Source: Oceanospirillaceae bacterium
GTDB lineage: Bacteria > Pseudomonadota > Gammaproteobacteria > Pseudomonadales > Balneatricaceae
DNA length: 61,458 nucleotides
Reading direction: 5' to 3'
Assembly: GCA_013215375.1 (NCBI GenBank)
Contig: JABSRB010000034.1
Location: 1 to 61,458, forward strand
Below the pieces are notes generated by a model, which saw nothing but the letters and a program-made list of their open reading frames with translations, was not told the DNA's origin and did no database searches. Shown here piece by piece: positions 1 to 9,043 of this stretch. The position numbers were made by a program, and so were the translations under genes. How positions within the stretch are numbered: the first letter of the stretch is position 1; each line of letters starts with the position of its first letter.

Positions 1-8
1 ATATTAAA

Positions 9-860
9 TTAGCCTTTGACGCTGCCTCCTACTAAGCCTGAGACAATAAATCGCTGGAAGAACACTGCGATTAACACCGGTGGGATTGAGGCTAATACAC
101 CCACCGCAGCTATCACGCCGAAATCGGTTACTCGACCTGCTGAAAAATCAGCAATGGCGACGGGAATCGTTTTAGAACTCAAGTCGCTGCTGAAGATCAA
201 TGCATAAAAAAACTCATCCCAAGCGGTTAGAAAAGATAGCATCGCAGTAGCCCCTATAGCCGGTAAGACAATCGGCAATACAACTTTTCGCAAGGTATAG
301 AGGGTGCCAGCTCCCTCAACTAAAGCCGCTTGTTCTATTTCTACAGGCAATACATCTATGTTGGTTTTCATCAGCCAAATGGCGAAGGGAATTAGCATGG
401 CGCAGTAGCTGATAATCAGTGCGAGTTTGGTATTCAAGATGCCTAAATCGCTAAATACTGAATACAGCGGCAGTATATAAGTGATAGGCGGCATCATGAT
501 GGTGGCCAAAAAAGCAAACATTAACGGCAGCGAGGCATTGCGCCGTGAAAATGCATAGGCGGCTAATACCCCGGCAAATAACGCAATGGCGCTAGCGCTG
601 ATGGCGATGATTAAACTGTTAAACATCGCGGCCAGGAAGCGCTTACCTGAGCCATTGTGCCAATCCAGCAAGGTGGCGTAGCGGCTGAAATCCCATTGCG
701 AGGGAATCCATTTAAGTGGCACATTGGTTAAGTCCGTGGGACTACTTAAGCTCATTAACACTAGCCAAACCACCGGTGCCAGCACAAAAAAACTTAATAC
801 TGTCAAGGTTAGGTAGAGTAATAAACTCATCGCTGGCGATCTTTTTAGGGTGTTTTGCAT
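9..860 (-). CDS. Carbohydrate-type ABC transporter permease (MalG/UgpE family)
   Basis: Inner-membrane permease of an importer that takes up sugars, polyols or sugar phosphates. It has about six hydrophobic segments and the cytoplasmic EAA loop (EGAGTLYTLRKVVLPIVLP), which docks on the ATPase. The ATG at 860 lies one base after the stop of the upstream permease gene (TAG-C-ATG), so translational coupling is likely; a longer frame to 905 would overlap that gene and is less likely. With this start the protein has 283 residues, normal for the family. It is the last gene of a binding protein - permease - permease operon. No ATPase lies in the window, so it must be beyond the left edge or a shared MsmK/UgpC-type subunit. 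Confidence 0.9.
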   Translation of the reverse strand: MQNTLKRSPAMSLLLYLTLTVLSFFVLAPVVWLVLMSLSSPTDLTNVPLKWIPSQWDFSRYATLLDWHNGSGKRFLAAMFNSLIIAISASAIALFAGVLAAYAFSRRNASLPLMFAFLATIMMPPITYILPLYSVFSDLGILNTKLALIISYCAMLIPFAIWLMKTNIDVLPVEIEQAALVEGAGTLYTLRKVVLPIVLPAIGATAMLSFLTAWDEFFYALIFSSDLSSKTIPVAIADFSAGRVTDFGVIAAVGVLASIPPVLIAVFFQRFIVSGLVGGSVKG

Positions 861-861
861 G

Positions 862-1752
862 CTAAAGTGTTCCGTTTTGGCGCTTGGCTGCCTTGTAATA
901 GCCAAAGATAAGTATGATGGAGATTAACGCGACTATGATGGCGTAAGAGGAGCCACTGCCTGATCGCAAGTAGCTAAAATACTCTTGATAAACATAGAAA
1001 CTGGCGGTTTTGGTCTGATTGGCAGGGCCGCCACGGGTCATCACATAGATGATGTCAAAGACCCTGAACGCCTCTACTGAGCGCAGTACAATAATCACTA
1101 GCAGCGGGCCGATGATCCAGGGCAAGGTGATTTTATAGAAACGTCGCCAAGCTCCTGCTCCCTCTAAACGCGCGGCATTTAACATGTCCATTGGCACGGT
1201 TTGCAGCGCCGCTAAAGCGACGTAAGCTACCAGTGGGAAGTTTTTCCAAACATCGGCTAGAATCACCATGTTCATGGCTACCGCGGGGTCACCCAACCAA
1301 CTGCGATATTCACTGATAAGGCCAATTTGCAACAGCAGTGCATTTAGGGCGCCGTAATCTGGGTTGTAAATCAGACGCCAGGTAACTGCGTTGACGATGG
1401 TGGGAATAGCCCAGGGCAAAATGATCAGTGCGCGTATTAAAGTACGGCCTTTAAACTGCTGATTGAGCAGTAGTGCAACACCGACACCTAAAACAACTTC
1501 GGCGGCCACTGAGCTAAAAGTAAAATACAAAGTGCGGCCCAGCGAGTGGACAAAATCGGGATCGGTGAGGGCGTAGTGGTAGTTTTCTAATCCGATAAAA
1601 GAAACAACAGTTGGCAGTGCTGAAATTTCACTGTCGGTAAAACTCAACCAGAGTGTTTTTAAAAAAGGTACAAAAGAGATCAGTGAGAGTACCAAAATCG
1701 CTGGCGCTAACAATAACCACTTTTGCTGTTTTGCGCCAAAAAATGACCCCAT
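862..1752 (-). CDS. Carbohydrate-type ABC transporter permease (MalF/UgpA family)
   Basis: First permease of the same importer, 296 residues, with six predicted membrane segments, the first near residues 11-31. The EAA loop is visible as NAARLEGAGAWRRFYKITLP. It pairs with the MalG/UgpE-type permease encoded directly downstream. About 235 bases separate it from the binding-protein gene, and that gap holds a long inverted repeat that could lower permease relative to binding-protein expression. Family membership is clear; the substrate cannot be read from the sequence. Confidence 0.9.
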   Translation of the reverse strand: MGSFFGAKQQKWLLLAPAILVLSLISFVPFLKTLWLSFTDSEISALPTVVSFIGLENYHYALTDPDFVHSLGRTLYFTFSSVAAEVVLGVGVALLLNQQFKGRTLIRALIILPWAIPTIVNAVTWRLIYNPDYGALNALLLQIGLISEYRSWLGDPAVAMNMVILADVWKNFPLVAYVALAALQTVPMDMLNAARLEGAGAWRRFYKITLPWIIGPLLVIIVLRSVEAFRVFDIIYVMTRGGPANQTKTASFYVYQEYFSYLRSGSGSSYAIIVALISIILIFGYYKAAKRQNGTL

Positions 1753-1830
1753 TTAAATCTCCTTTATTGTTGTTTTATTGAGAGTCAGCAGCGGGCTGAT
1801 TCTGTATCAGTTAATTCCCCGCACTGTGGA

Positions 1831-1966
1831 GGGTGTCGCAAAAGTACTGCACTCGATAATTCGGCGTTAAAAACTGGCTCAAAATGCTCATTTATAACTA
1901 TAAACTCCGCTATTTCGCCAGTTTTTGCCTTGCCTTATCATCGTTCGCTACCTTTTGCGACAGCCT
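1831..1966. repeat. Long intergenic inverted repeat (REP-like hairpin) inside the ABC operon
   Basis: About 136 bases bounded by the arms TGTCGCAAAAG (from 1834) and CTTTTGCGACA (to 1962). An inner pair, TTAAAAACTGGC and GCCAGTTTTTGCC, continues the foldback. It sits between the binding-protein gene and the first permease gene, so it would form a stem-loop in the operon mRNA. I remember similar elements between genes of other marine gammaproteobacteria, but could not search. A role in mRNA stability or attenuation is inference. Confidence 0.6.
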
Positions 1967-1987
1967 CTGTGCTGCGGGGGGAGGGGG

Positions 1988-3235
1988 TTAACGAATCCGC
2001 GCGACTTTTTTGCTGGCGGCATCCAGTGCCGACTGGGCATCGTTTTGCCCCAGTAAAACCTCGTGAATACGCACTTGTAAAATGTCGGAAATTTCAGCGT
2101 AAGACTGCACCAGTGGGCGGGGATACATGACTGCTATGGCATTGTTAGCCGCTGCGACTAAACTTTGCTGACCTTCGGTGACGGCTGCAGTACTGTAAGA
2201 GTCCTTCCAGATAGGCAAGCTCAGTTTGGCGAACTTCTCCTGGGTGCTGGCTTTGGTCAAGTGGCTGATAAAAGCCCAAGCTTGATCGGGATGGGCGCTG
2301 CCACTGGGAATTCCTAGGCCCATGGAGCCATTGACCGCTGATGCAGTAGAAATTCCCTTGCTGCCAGGGGCTGCTACTATGCCCACTTTACCGGCAATTT
2401 TGCTCTCCTTAGGATCGTTAGCCAAGGCATTCATGTAGGTCCAGTTGAGGGCGAATGCCGCTTCACCGTTAGAGAATACCCTGCGTACATCTTCCTCGGA
2501 AAACTCACGAGAACTGGGGTTAGTGAGTCCAGAGTCTAAAGAGCCGCGCATATAGTTAAGGGCTTTAACAGCGCCGCCTTTGTTGAAAGCGGGCTTGCCA
2601 TCGACAAAAAACTCGCCACCCATCGCCGACATAATCGTGGTGTAGTCACAAATCATTCCCTCGGACTGAGACCAGTTCCACACTAGCGGGTATTTAACGA
2701 TGCCTTTATCTTTGATGATCTTCGCTTGTACCAGCAGCTCATCCCAAGTGGTTGGCGGTGTATCTATTCCGGCTTTAGCCAGCATAGCTGTGTTATAGAA
2801 AAGGTATTTGGTATCTAAGATCCAGGGCATACCGTAGCGCTTACCTGCGAACTCAACCGTGGTCCATGCGCCTGGAAAAATTTGGCTACTGTAATCTGTG
2901 GGAATGCGCTCAGTGACATCCAACAAAAAACCGCGCTTGGCAAATTCGGCGGGCCAGATAACATCAAACAGTACGACGTCATAGCCTTGGGCTCCCGCAC
3001 CAGAGGCCGCCACAATTTTGCTGTGCAGGGCATCATAGGGAACAAATTCTAAGTTCACTTTAATCTCGGGGTTGGATTTTTCAAAGGCGGCGGTCATCGA
3101 TTTAACGTTGTCTTCACTGTATGCCGCTTGACTCATAAACAGTGCCTTGATGGTGGTCTCTGCTGCCGTAGCTGCCTGCATAGCGCTAGTTAGCGCAACT
3201 AGTGTAGAAGCCACTAATAATTTTTTTAGTTTCAT
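1988..3235 (-). CDS. Extracellular solute-binding protein, family 1
   Basis: Periplasmic receptor of the importer, 415 residues. A Sec signal peptide is visible (Lys-rich start, hydrophobic core, cleavage near ATAA-E around residue 25). The mature part has the MalE/UgpB-type pattern, with KALFMSQ near the N-terminus and a tail rich in Trp and Gly. It is first in the operon and divergent from a ROK regulator about 580 bases away. Ligand unknown: sugars and glycerol-phosphate diesters are both used by relatives. Confidence 0.88.
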   Translation of the reverse strand: MKLKKLLVASTLVALTSAMQAATAAETTIKALFMSQAAYSEDNVKSMTAAFEKSNPEIKVNLEFVPYDALHSKIVAASGAGAQGYDVVLFDVIWPAEFAKRGFLLDVTERIPTDYSSQIFPGAWTTVEFAGKRYGMPWILDTKYLFYNTAMLAKAGIDTPPTTWDELLVQAKIIKDKGIVKYPLVWNWSQSEGMICDYTTIMSAMGGEFFVDGKPAFNKGGAVKALNYMRGSLDSGLTNPSSREFSEEDVRRVFSNGEAAFALNWTYMNALANDPKESKIAGKVGIVAAPGSKGISTASAVNGSMGLGIPSGSAHPDQAWAFISHLTKASTQEKFAKLSLPIWKDSYSTAAVTEGQQSLVAAANNAIAVMYPRPLVQSYAEISDILQVRIHEVLLGQNDAQSALDAASKKVARIR

Positions 3236-3814
3236 GACTTTTAATTCTCCTTGTGGTGTAAAGTTTTTTTACTATTTTTTGTACAGTACGCACTCATTAT
3301 GCTTAAATTATTTATTATGTCAATTTGATTTAATAAATAAAATAGCTACATTTATGCTGTCTTTCGGCTAAGATTGATTAATCCTGTCGTTTGCTAGCTG
3401 TATTACAGAGCTATTGGCTAGCCTGGTAAAGGCAGGGGAAAGAATGTAAAGAACATCTTAATTTGTAGTGAAAATTCTGTATTGAGTGGCAAAATGCAGT
3501 TTAATAAAGGCGAATTAGGCGCAGCCTAGTTCATCAAGGATTGATTCCTCGCCCTTGGGACGTGAACTTGGTAAAACCATAAGTAACTCGTGCGGATATT
3601 GCATACGGCGCGGCGATGTTAGCGCTGTTATTCTTTTTAAAAGGTCTGATTCTATTGAGTACCATATGGGCAAGTTTGGGTGATACAGCAAAAAAAATTG
3701 GGAAATCACAAAAACCAGCGAGTAGTTTTTTCTAATATTACAGCTAGCTGAGTTTTAAAAAATAATATCTTGGCGCAGCGCTAATCTTCATAATTTGTTA
3801 ATAGGCTTTAAACC
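3236..3814. promoter_or_regulatory. Divergent intergenic region between the binding-protein operon and the ROK regulator
   Basis: About 580 bases that must carry both divergent promoters. The part near the binding-protein gene is very AT-rich (3260-3350), with TTTAT/ATAAA-type inverted words that could bind the regulator. Around 3508-3565 there is a short interspersed repeat (gaattaggcgcagccta...) related to segments near 5043 and 8943. No confident -35/-10 pair or operator can be fixed by eye. Confidence 0.35.
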
Positions 3815-4999
3815 ATGTTTCGTACCAAAGGTACAAATTTACTCCGTGCTAAAACCCATAATCACAGTGTTGTGCTGGAAATCATACGTCTGCAGGGGCC
3901 TGTATCCCGAACGGCCATTTCCAGCCAAACTGAGTTGTCGAGACAGACAGTGCAAAATATTGTCGCAGAATTAATAGAGGATGGCATAGTTAGTTTGTCG
4001 GCCGGTGAGAAAAAGGGCCGCGGCAACCCCGGAATGTTAGTGCAATGGTGCCCGGGTAAGGCGTTTAGTATCGGTATTCAGGTTGACCAGTTTAACGTCA
4101 CTGCCGTGGCTTGTGATCTCTCTGGAAAACAAATTTGGACGGATTCGAGGCGCCTCGAACAACGTAGTGTCGAGGATGCTAATTTACATGTATTAACGCT
4201 GGTGGAAAAATTTCGACACTGTTGCCCAGACAGTGCTGACAAAGTGCTGGGTATAGGTGTCGCCGCGCCAGGTCCCTTTGGTGAGCAAGTGAGTGGCAAG
4301 ACGGAAGCTACCGCTTTTTCTGAATTCGGCTGCAGTGACAACATCGCAATGCTCAGTGACAAAACCGGGCTGCCAGTCACTTTGGAAAACGATGCGACTG
4401 CGGCGGCCTTGGGCGAGTATTTTTACGGTAAAGGCAAGGGGTTAAACAGCTTTGTCTTGCTGCACTTTGGCCTGGGGTTTGGCGCAGGATTTATGTTAGA
4501 TGGAAATTTGTATCGAGGTGTCAACAGCAATGCTGGTGAATTGGGGCACATCGTCATTGAACACGGCGGCAGGCAGTGCCACTGTGGTAAACAGGGGTGT
4601 TTAGAGCGCTACTTGTCTATTTGCGCGCTTTGCGAAGCTCTGCAATTGTCCCCACGAGATGCCAGCTCTATCGATAAAATTGAACAATTGTTTAAGGCTA
4701 ATGACGCCAGAGTTTTAGCTTGGATAGAAGCTAACGCAATTTATTTAGAGCGTGTCATAGATATAGTCAAGAGCACCTTAGATGCAGAAATGATTTTTAT
4801 CGGCGGAGTGGTTTCCGCCGAATTAGTGGATGCCATCTTGCAGAGTTGCATTCGTCAAAGTGGGTCAGTGCTGGTGGCCAAGGACAGTTTTGACAATGTC
4901 TTTACCGCAGCATCCGGTCCGATTACCGTGGCACTAGGTGCCTCCGCTGCTGTATCGAGTGAAATTTTGGCGCCTTCTCTCGCTAAAATGCTGTTGTAA
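3815..4999 (+). CDS. ROK family transcriptional regulator (NagC/XylR type)
   Basis: Sugar-responsive DNA-binding regulator, 394 residues. An N-terminal winged helix-turn-helix (about residues 20-65; SQTELSRQTVQNIVAEL) is followed by a ROK domain. The ROK zinc cluster is intact (CHCGKQGC), preceded by GELGH, and the sugar-kinase-like ENDATAAALGEY is present. It is divergent from the ABC importer, the usual place for its regulator. The ligand is probably the imported solute or its phosphate, which is inference. Confidence 0.9.
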   Translation: MFRTKGTNLLRAKTHNHSVVLEIIRLQGPVSRTAISSQTELSRQTVQNIVAELIEDGIVSLSAGEKKGRGNPGMLVQWCPGKAFSIGIQVDQFNVTAVACDLSGKQIWTDSRRLEQRSVEDANLHVLTLVEKFRHCCPDSADKVLGIGVAAPGPFGEQVSGKTEATAFSEFGCSDNIAMLSDKTGLPVTLENDATAAALGEYFYGKGKGLNSFVLLHFGLGFGAGFMLDGNLYRGVNSNAGELGHIVIEHGGRQCHCGKQGCLERYLSICALCEALQLSPRDASSIDKIEQLFKANDARVLAWIEANAIYLERVIDIVKSTLDAEMIFIGGVVSAELVDAILQSCIRQSGSVLVAKDSFDNVFTAASGPITVALGASAAVSSEILAPSLAKMLL

Positions 5000-5433
5000 A
5001 AAGTAGGTAAATAAAACAGATCGACAAACTTCATCAATAGAGATGAATTAGGCGGAGCCTAAATCAGCAAGGCTAGATTTCCTGTGTCTTGGGGCTTGAG
5101 CTTTTTGTACTCAAAGTAACTAGAAATACTGCGCTTCAAGCAGTGAAGGCTTGCGAAGCGAGAGAGCTTACCTCGGGGTTTATTTGAGGCCAACAATGCT
5201 CATGGATTGCTGAAATTCAGCTTGCAAAAGGTAATGAGAGCTTTTAGACAAAGTGGGTATCGGTGTTAGCAGAGAGAAAAATAAGTAGTGAAAAAACGGT
5301 TGATAGTAATGTTGTCTATAGCGCCGCCGAAGTTTCGATATGTCCTATTCTACTTAAATATTAGCGAGTGCGTCATCCAGTGCCATGCTGTTTGACGACT
5401 CGCTGTTGTGTTGCCGATAGAAGTTAGTGTTGG
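5000..5433. other. Intergenic region with short interspersed repeats
   Basis: No gene is supported. The segment at 5043-5200 (gaattaggcggagccta, then a GCGAAGCGAGAGAGCTT word) resembles 3508-3565 and 8943-9010, so it seems to hold copies of a degenerate interspersed repeat. A small hairpin (TTGAG...CTCAA, about 5095-5115) is present, without the T-run of a good terminator. Confidence 0.4.
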
Positions 5434-7008
5434 TTAGATTACTTTAGCCAGAGTTTCAACATCATCAGCATGTTCTTCTTGGGCTATCTCTACCACTCCA
5501 TCGTCATGGAGGTACAAATGTGTGAGGCTGGGCTCATCGTGCTCCATACGCCAATTGATTAATTTGTGTGTATATTCGAGCATAAGCCCCTGGTAATTTG
5601 GGTCCTTAGACAGATCTTGCTGCTCGTTTGGGTCTTCCTGCAAGTCAAAGAACAGTGCTGGTAGGCCGCTGAAATGCACATACTTGTAACGTTTTCCCCG
5701 AATAATGTTGGCCCCGCACTGCTTTACCTTAAGTCCGAGGGGCGGAGCATCTCCGAGCTCGTCTGGGCAGCGCAAGTCAAACTCTGCGTGGTATTCTTCA
5801 CGCCAGTTTTGAGGGCTTTTGCCGTGTATAAAGGGTAGCAGGGAGCCGCCAACGCATTGTCGGGGTATGGGTAGGTCAATACTCTTTAATATAGTCGGCA
5901 TAATATCGACACTCTCGGTGAAAGCGTCTACCACGGCGCCGCGCTGTTCAGCTTTTGGGTGGCGTACAATCAGCGGCACGTGAAATGCTTGTTCATAGTA
6001 ACTGGCCTTTGAAAACATCCAGTGCTCACCCATTAAATCGCCGTGATCTGAGGTAAAGATGATGAGGGTATCGTCGTACAGCTGTCGCTCTTTTAAATGT
6101 TGAAATAACCTGCCCAACTGATCGTCTATTTCAGACATCATTCCCAGATAAGTCGCCTTAGTCTGGCGCAATTCTAGATCGGAGAGTTTAGGCACATCTG
6201 CTGGATTCGCGCCAGCGGTGTAGGGCGTCCCTTTTTGATTGTACAGGTAGTGTTTGAGCCAAGGGTGCTGGCTCGCCTCTTCTTCCATGGTATCGCGGCG
6301 GACAGGCAGAGGCATATCTTCGGCCTGATATTGGCTGTTATAGGGCTCTGGAGCGATAAAAGGTGGATGTGGAGAGAGGAATGATAAGTGAATAAACCAA
6401 GATTCTTTCTCTCTTACTGATAAGTAGCGTATTGCTTCATCGACCAAAAAAGCGCTGCGGCTGTGCTCGGCTTTAAAACGTGCAGGCGCAAAAGTTTTAC
6501 CTTTATCTGGATGTGTATCTTCCGCTGCTGGATTAAGCATGTCGTTCGCACTTTCAGGTACTTGATAGCCTTTCTCTTTAAGGAAAGCCAGCCAGGGCAA
6601 ACCTTGTCCATTGACGTGCGCGATAGGGTCCATCCCCGGCAGTACACCTTCGTAATTACGGGTGTTAGGGTCTCCCGGGTGAAATTGTCTGGGATCTAAG
6701 CCGACATCCGTATAGCCGAATAGGGCGGGGGAATAACCCACTTTTCGCGCTTCTAATGCGACGTTAGTATGTCGGGAATCTAGTGGGGTGCCATTGAGCA
6801 GAGAGCGATGATTGTTTAAATACATTCCTGTATAGAGACAAGTACGTGAGGGACCACAGGGCACTGCTTGGGCAAAGTGCTGCTTGAAATAACATCCGTC
6901 GGCCGCCAGTGTATCTAAGTGAGGGGTTTTCAACTGTGGGTGTCCCGCGACGCCTAAACAGTCGCCACGCCATTGATCGGCGGTGATAAACAAAATATTC
7001 AACTGCAT
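5434..7008 (-). CDS. Sulfatase-superfamily hydrolase, phosphonate monoester hydrolase-like
   Basis: Alkaline-phosphatase-superfamily hydrolase, 524 residues, with no signal peptide, so cytoplasmic. Metal ligand D11 is in FITADQWRGD. The nucleophile motif PCGPSR has C51, which would be converted to formylglycine. A second metal site is seen in FTSDHGDLMGEH. The stretches around VPCGPSR, PLDSRH and YKYVHFSGLPALFFDL follow the pattern I know from rhizobial and Burkholderia phosphonate monoester hydrolases, which also cleave phosphodiesters, more than that of choline or carbohydrate sulfatases. It stands alone on its strand between the ROK gene and the betaine locus. Superfamily is sure; substrate (phosphodiester, phosphonate ester or sulfate ester) is open. 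Confidence 0.8.
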   Translation of the reverse strand: MQLNILFITADQWRGDCLGVAGHPQLKTPHLDTLAADGCYFKQHFAQAVPCGPSRTCLYTGMYLNNHRSLLNGTPLDSRHTNVALEARKVGYSPALFGYTDVGLDPRQFHPGDPNTRNYEGVLPGMDPIAHVNGQGLPWLAFLKEKGYQVPESANDMLNPAAEDTHPDKGKTFAPARFKAEHSRSAFLVDEAIRYLSVREKESWFIHLSFLSPHPPFIAPEPYNSQYQAEDMPLPVRRDTMEEEASQHPWLKHYLYNQKGTPYTAGANPADVPKLSDLELRQTKATYLGMMSEIDDQLGRLFQHLKERQLYDDTLIIFTSDHGDLMGEHWMFSKASYYEQAFHVPLIVRHPKAEQRGAVVDAFTESVDIMPTILKSIDLPIPRQCVGGSLLPFIHGKSPQNWREEYHAEFDLRCPDELGDAPPLGLKVKQCGANIIRGKRYKYVHFSGLPALFFDLQEDPNEQQDLSKDPNYQGLMLEYTHKLINWRMEHDEPSLTHLYLHDDGVVEIAQEEHADDVETLAKVI

Positions 7009-7146
7009 TGCTCCAAATTGTGCGTAATTCTTTTGACGTTTTAAATTTCAGTGCAAAATAAAAATATTGTTTATCCATGCACATTAGGTATTTTGAATCG
7101 GGCTAGCCGAGCCAAATGAAGCCTAACGGGTATTAATGTCAGTTTG

Positions 7147-7173
7147 GTGACATTAATATGACTTAATTGTCAC
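7147..7173. promoter_or_regulatory. Palindromic site upstream of the PMH-like gene
   Basis: GTGAC and GTCAC half sites flank an AT-rich core (GTGACATTAATATGACTTAA then TTGTCAC). It lies about 140 bases upstream of the hydrolase start at 7008, so it is a candidate operator for that gene. The nearby DeoR-type regulator is one possible binder; this is inference only. Confidence 0.3.
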
Positions 7174-7420
7174 AGTTTTGTCTATCAAATATTGTCATTT
7201 TTATGTCTTAGCTGCCTTTTTATTATGCAGGCATCAATCAGTACAAGACAGAGAATAATCCCGAATAGGTGTAAATGTGAATAAGCAAATGAGTCAATTG
7301 CAAAAATAGGTAAAAGTAGCGTATTTTTAAAGGATGCTCGGTGGAGGAGGGAGGGCTAGAAGCTAAAAAGCTGTTAGTGAAAATATAACTTAATTTAAAG
7401 GTCTTAATAGATTTATATTT

Positions 7421-7560
7421 CCACTGTGTAGAGCAGCGCCTCTGTATACCCGGTGGAGAATACATAAGGTCTTTGGGCGGGGCCACAGCTCGTTAGTTAA
7501 AAGGCTAAGGTCTACAATATGAAAGACTAGTTTTACCACCGAGGGTACCCAGGAGGGATT
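7421..7560. repeat. Degenerate CTCTGTG/CACAGAG hairpin repeat
   Basis: Left arm ACTGTGTAGAGCAGCGCCTC (from 7423) and right arm TTTTACCACCGAGGGTACCC (from 7531) form an imperfect inverted repeat around about 70 bases. This is a diverged member of the family found near 16.5, 22.6, 22.8, 24.1, 26.3, 26.4, 28.3 and 31.4 kb. Confidence 0.55.
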
Positions 7561-7801
7561 TATAGGTACGAGATAGTGTTGTTAGTCATTGGGTAAAAAA
7601 TCACAGCGTTTTTAATGTCTATTCTTCCTCTGTACACTCGGTGGCGATAAAAAGTTAAAGGTTTTAGTTCGTGACGAAAGTCGGTAGCGAGCAAAAAAAT
7701 ATATGTCACATATTTTTTTACTCAGTGAGAAAATAACAGTATTAGAATTGTAGTGCAGTGGCTAAATCAAGCCCCATCCAGTCAGCTGCTAGTAACAGGT
7801 A

Positions 7802-8563
7802 CTAAGGTAAAATCAGTGTTACTTTATATTCCTCTAACAACGCGCATAGCTCAGCAGGCGGCGCCTGATTACAAATGAGCATATCAACCTGTTGTAAAGA
7901 GCAGACCTGAATTAACGCCCGGCTGCTAAACTTGCTGCTATCGGCGACCACTATGACTTGTTGCGCCTGTTTGATCATCGCCTTGGAGAATTCTGCCTCC
8001 AACATATGATGATCCATAAACTCACCTTGCAAAGAGATCGCGGCGATTGAAAGTATCGCGTATTTAACATGAAACTGGCTGACAAAGGTTAAGGCCGAGT
8101 GGCCAAAGACAGCGGAGTCATCCCTGCGTAGTTGCCCACCGGCCAAATGTACTTGATTATCCATAGCCACCACTAAAGTACGGGCAATTTCGGTACAGTT
8201 AGTGACCACATTAAGTGCTTTGTGACCACGTAGAGCACGGGCGACATAGGCAGTGGTTGAGCCGGTGTCTATCATCAGAGAATCACCGTCGACAATAATA
8301 GCGGCGAGTAAATTGGCTATTTTCTCCTTATCAGCGGCATTAGCTTGCATGCGTCGCACAAAAGGTTGTTCATCTTCCCCTTTAGGGGCCAATATCACCC
8401 CACCATGGACTTTTTGCAGATACTTTTTTTCAATCAGAGGTCGCACATTGCGTCTGATGGTTTCATCTGATACTTCCAACATCTCTGCTAATTCAACAAT
8501 AGAACATGAACCTCGGGCTTGAAGCAGGCTTAGGATGGCATCTTGTCGTTGGTGTTGCTTCAT
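7802..8563 (-). CDS. DeoR family transcriptional regulator
   Basis: DNA-binding repressor-type protein, 253 residues, normal for the family. The N-terminal DeoR helix-turn-helix (residues 6-58; SIVELAEMLEVSDETIRR) precedes a sugar-isomerase-like sensor domain with DTGSTT near residues 98-103. It is divergent from the betaine uptake operon, 480 bases away, so control of that operon is likely. DeoR regulators usually sense phosphorylated sugars or polyols; if the neighbouring kinase-like protein makes a phosphorylated intermediate, that could be the ligand (inference). Confidence 0.88.
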   Translation of the reverse strand: MKQHQRQDAILSLLQARGSCSIVELAEMLEVSDETIRRNVRPLIEKKYLQKVHGGVILAPKGEDEQPFVRRMQANAADKEKIANLLAAIIVDGDSLMIDTGSTTAYVARALRGHKALNVVTNCTEIARTLVVAMDNQVHLAGGQLRRDDSAVFGHSALTFVSQFHVKYAILSIAAISLQGEFMDHHMLEAEFSKAMIKQAQQVIVVADSSKFSSRALIQVCSLQQVDMLICNQAPPAELCALLEEYKVTLILP

Positions 8564-8783
8564 AGATACTTCTCGTTTGAATCATAATGGCTAAAGGGTT
8601 GCAGTATAACATCCAATCAAATCAACACATATCCAAATATTTCAATATGAAATGTGTAAATGTGTTGACTTTATGTGGTTGTTCTGCGAAAAGTTAACAT
8701 CTTGCTGCGTTGATACCGCACCTAGCATCGACAAATTTAAGCTAGCTTTAGCGGCTTATTTTCAGTTCAACCGCAATGAATTA
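8564..8783. other. Upstream region of the DeoR gene
   Basis: AT-rich 8590-8670 carries several related words (ATCAAATCAACACATATCCAAATATTT; TGTGTAAATGTGTTGACTT) that could include the regulator's own operator and promoter. A short plus-strand open frame here (8652-8846) has no family resemblance and runs into the repeat at 8784, so it is not called. Confidence 0.3.
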
Positions 8784-8942
8784 GTTCTCACCCTGAAACA
8801 GGGGCGTAGCGAGGGAGATCCAATAGTCCAAGATGAGTGGTACTAGATAGGGGCGTTTGGTTGTTCCAAATAACTCTATCTAGTGGTGATTAGATTGGAT
8901 TAGTGGGGCTGCCGCAGTAGTCCATCGTTTCTGGATGGGAAC
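8784..8942. repeat. 159-base structured repeat, copy A
   Basis: Begins GTTCTCACCCTGAAAC and ends GTTTCTGGATGGGAAC, which are nearly complementary ends. An inner stem pairs CTAGATAGGGGCGTTTGG with the complement of CCAAATAACTCTATCTAG. Copy B lies at 21911-22069 with the same length and layout. The nested stems suggest a non-autonomous mobile element or a structured RNA rather than a gene. It sits about 100 bases upstream of the betaine-binding-protein start. Confidence 0.65.
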
Positions 8943-9043
8943 GAATTAGGCTCCGCTTCCCTATTAGAGAAGGCTGGCGATGCGAGAGGGCTTGCCCCGG
9001 GGCTTTAAGGATTAGAAAAACAATAATTAATTCTGGAGGTATC

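Larger units (their letters stand above)
7009..7801. other. Gene-poor intergenic region, about 800 bases
   Basis: No coding gene is supported. It holds a palindrome (7147-7173), a degenerate hairpin repeat (7421-7560) and a fragment of the same repeat at 7621-7650. An AT-only palindrome (about 7693-7719, A-run/T-run around ATATGTCACAT) could act as a weak bidirectional terminator between the two minus-strand genes. Confidence 0.4.

Noticed and set aside
7693-7719. AT-only palindrome as a strong rho-independent terminator
   Set aside because: The stem has no G-C core apart from a few bases, so it would be weak; noted only as a possible element.
8652-8846. Plus-strand open frame upstream of the betaine operon
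   Set aside because: No family pattern, and its 3' part runs into the structured repeat at 8784, so it is likely chance.
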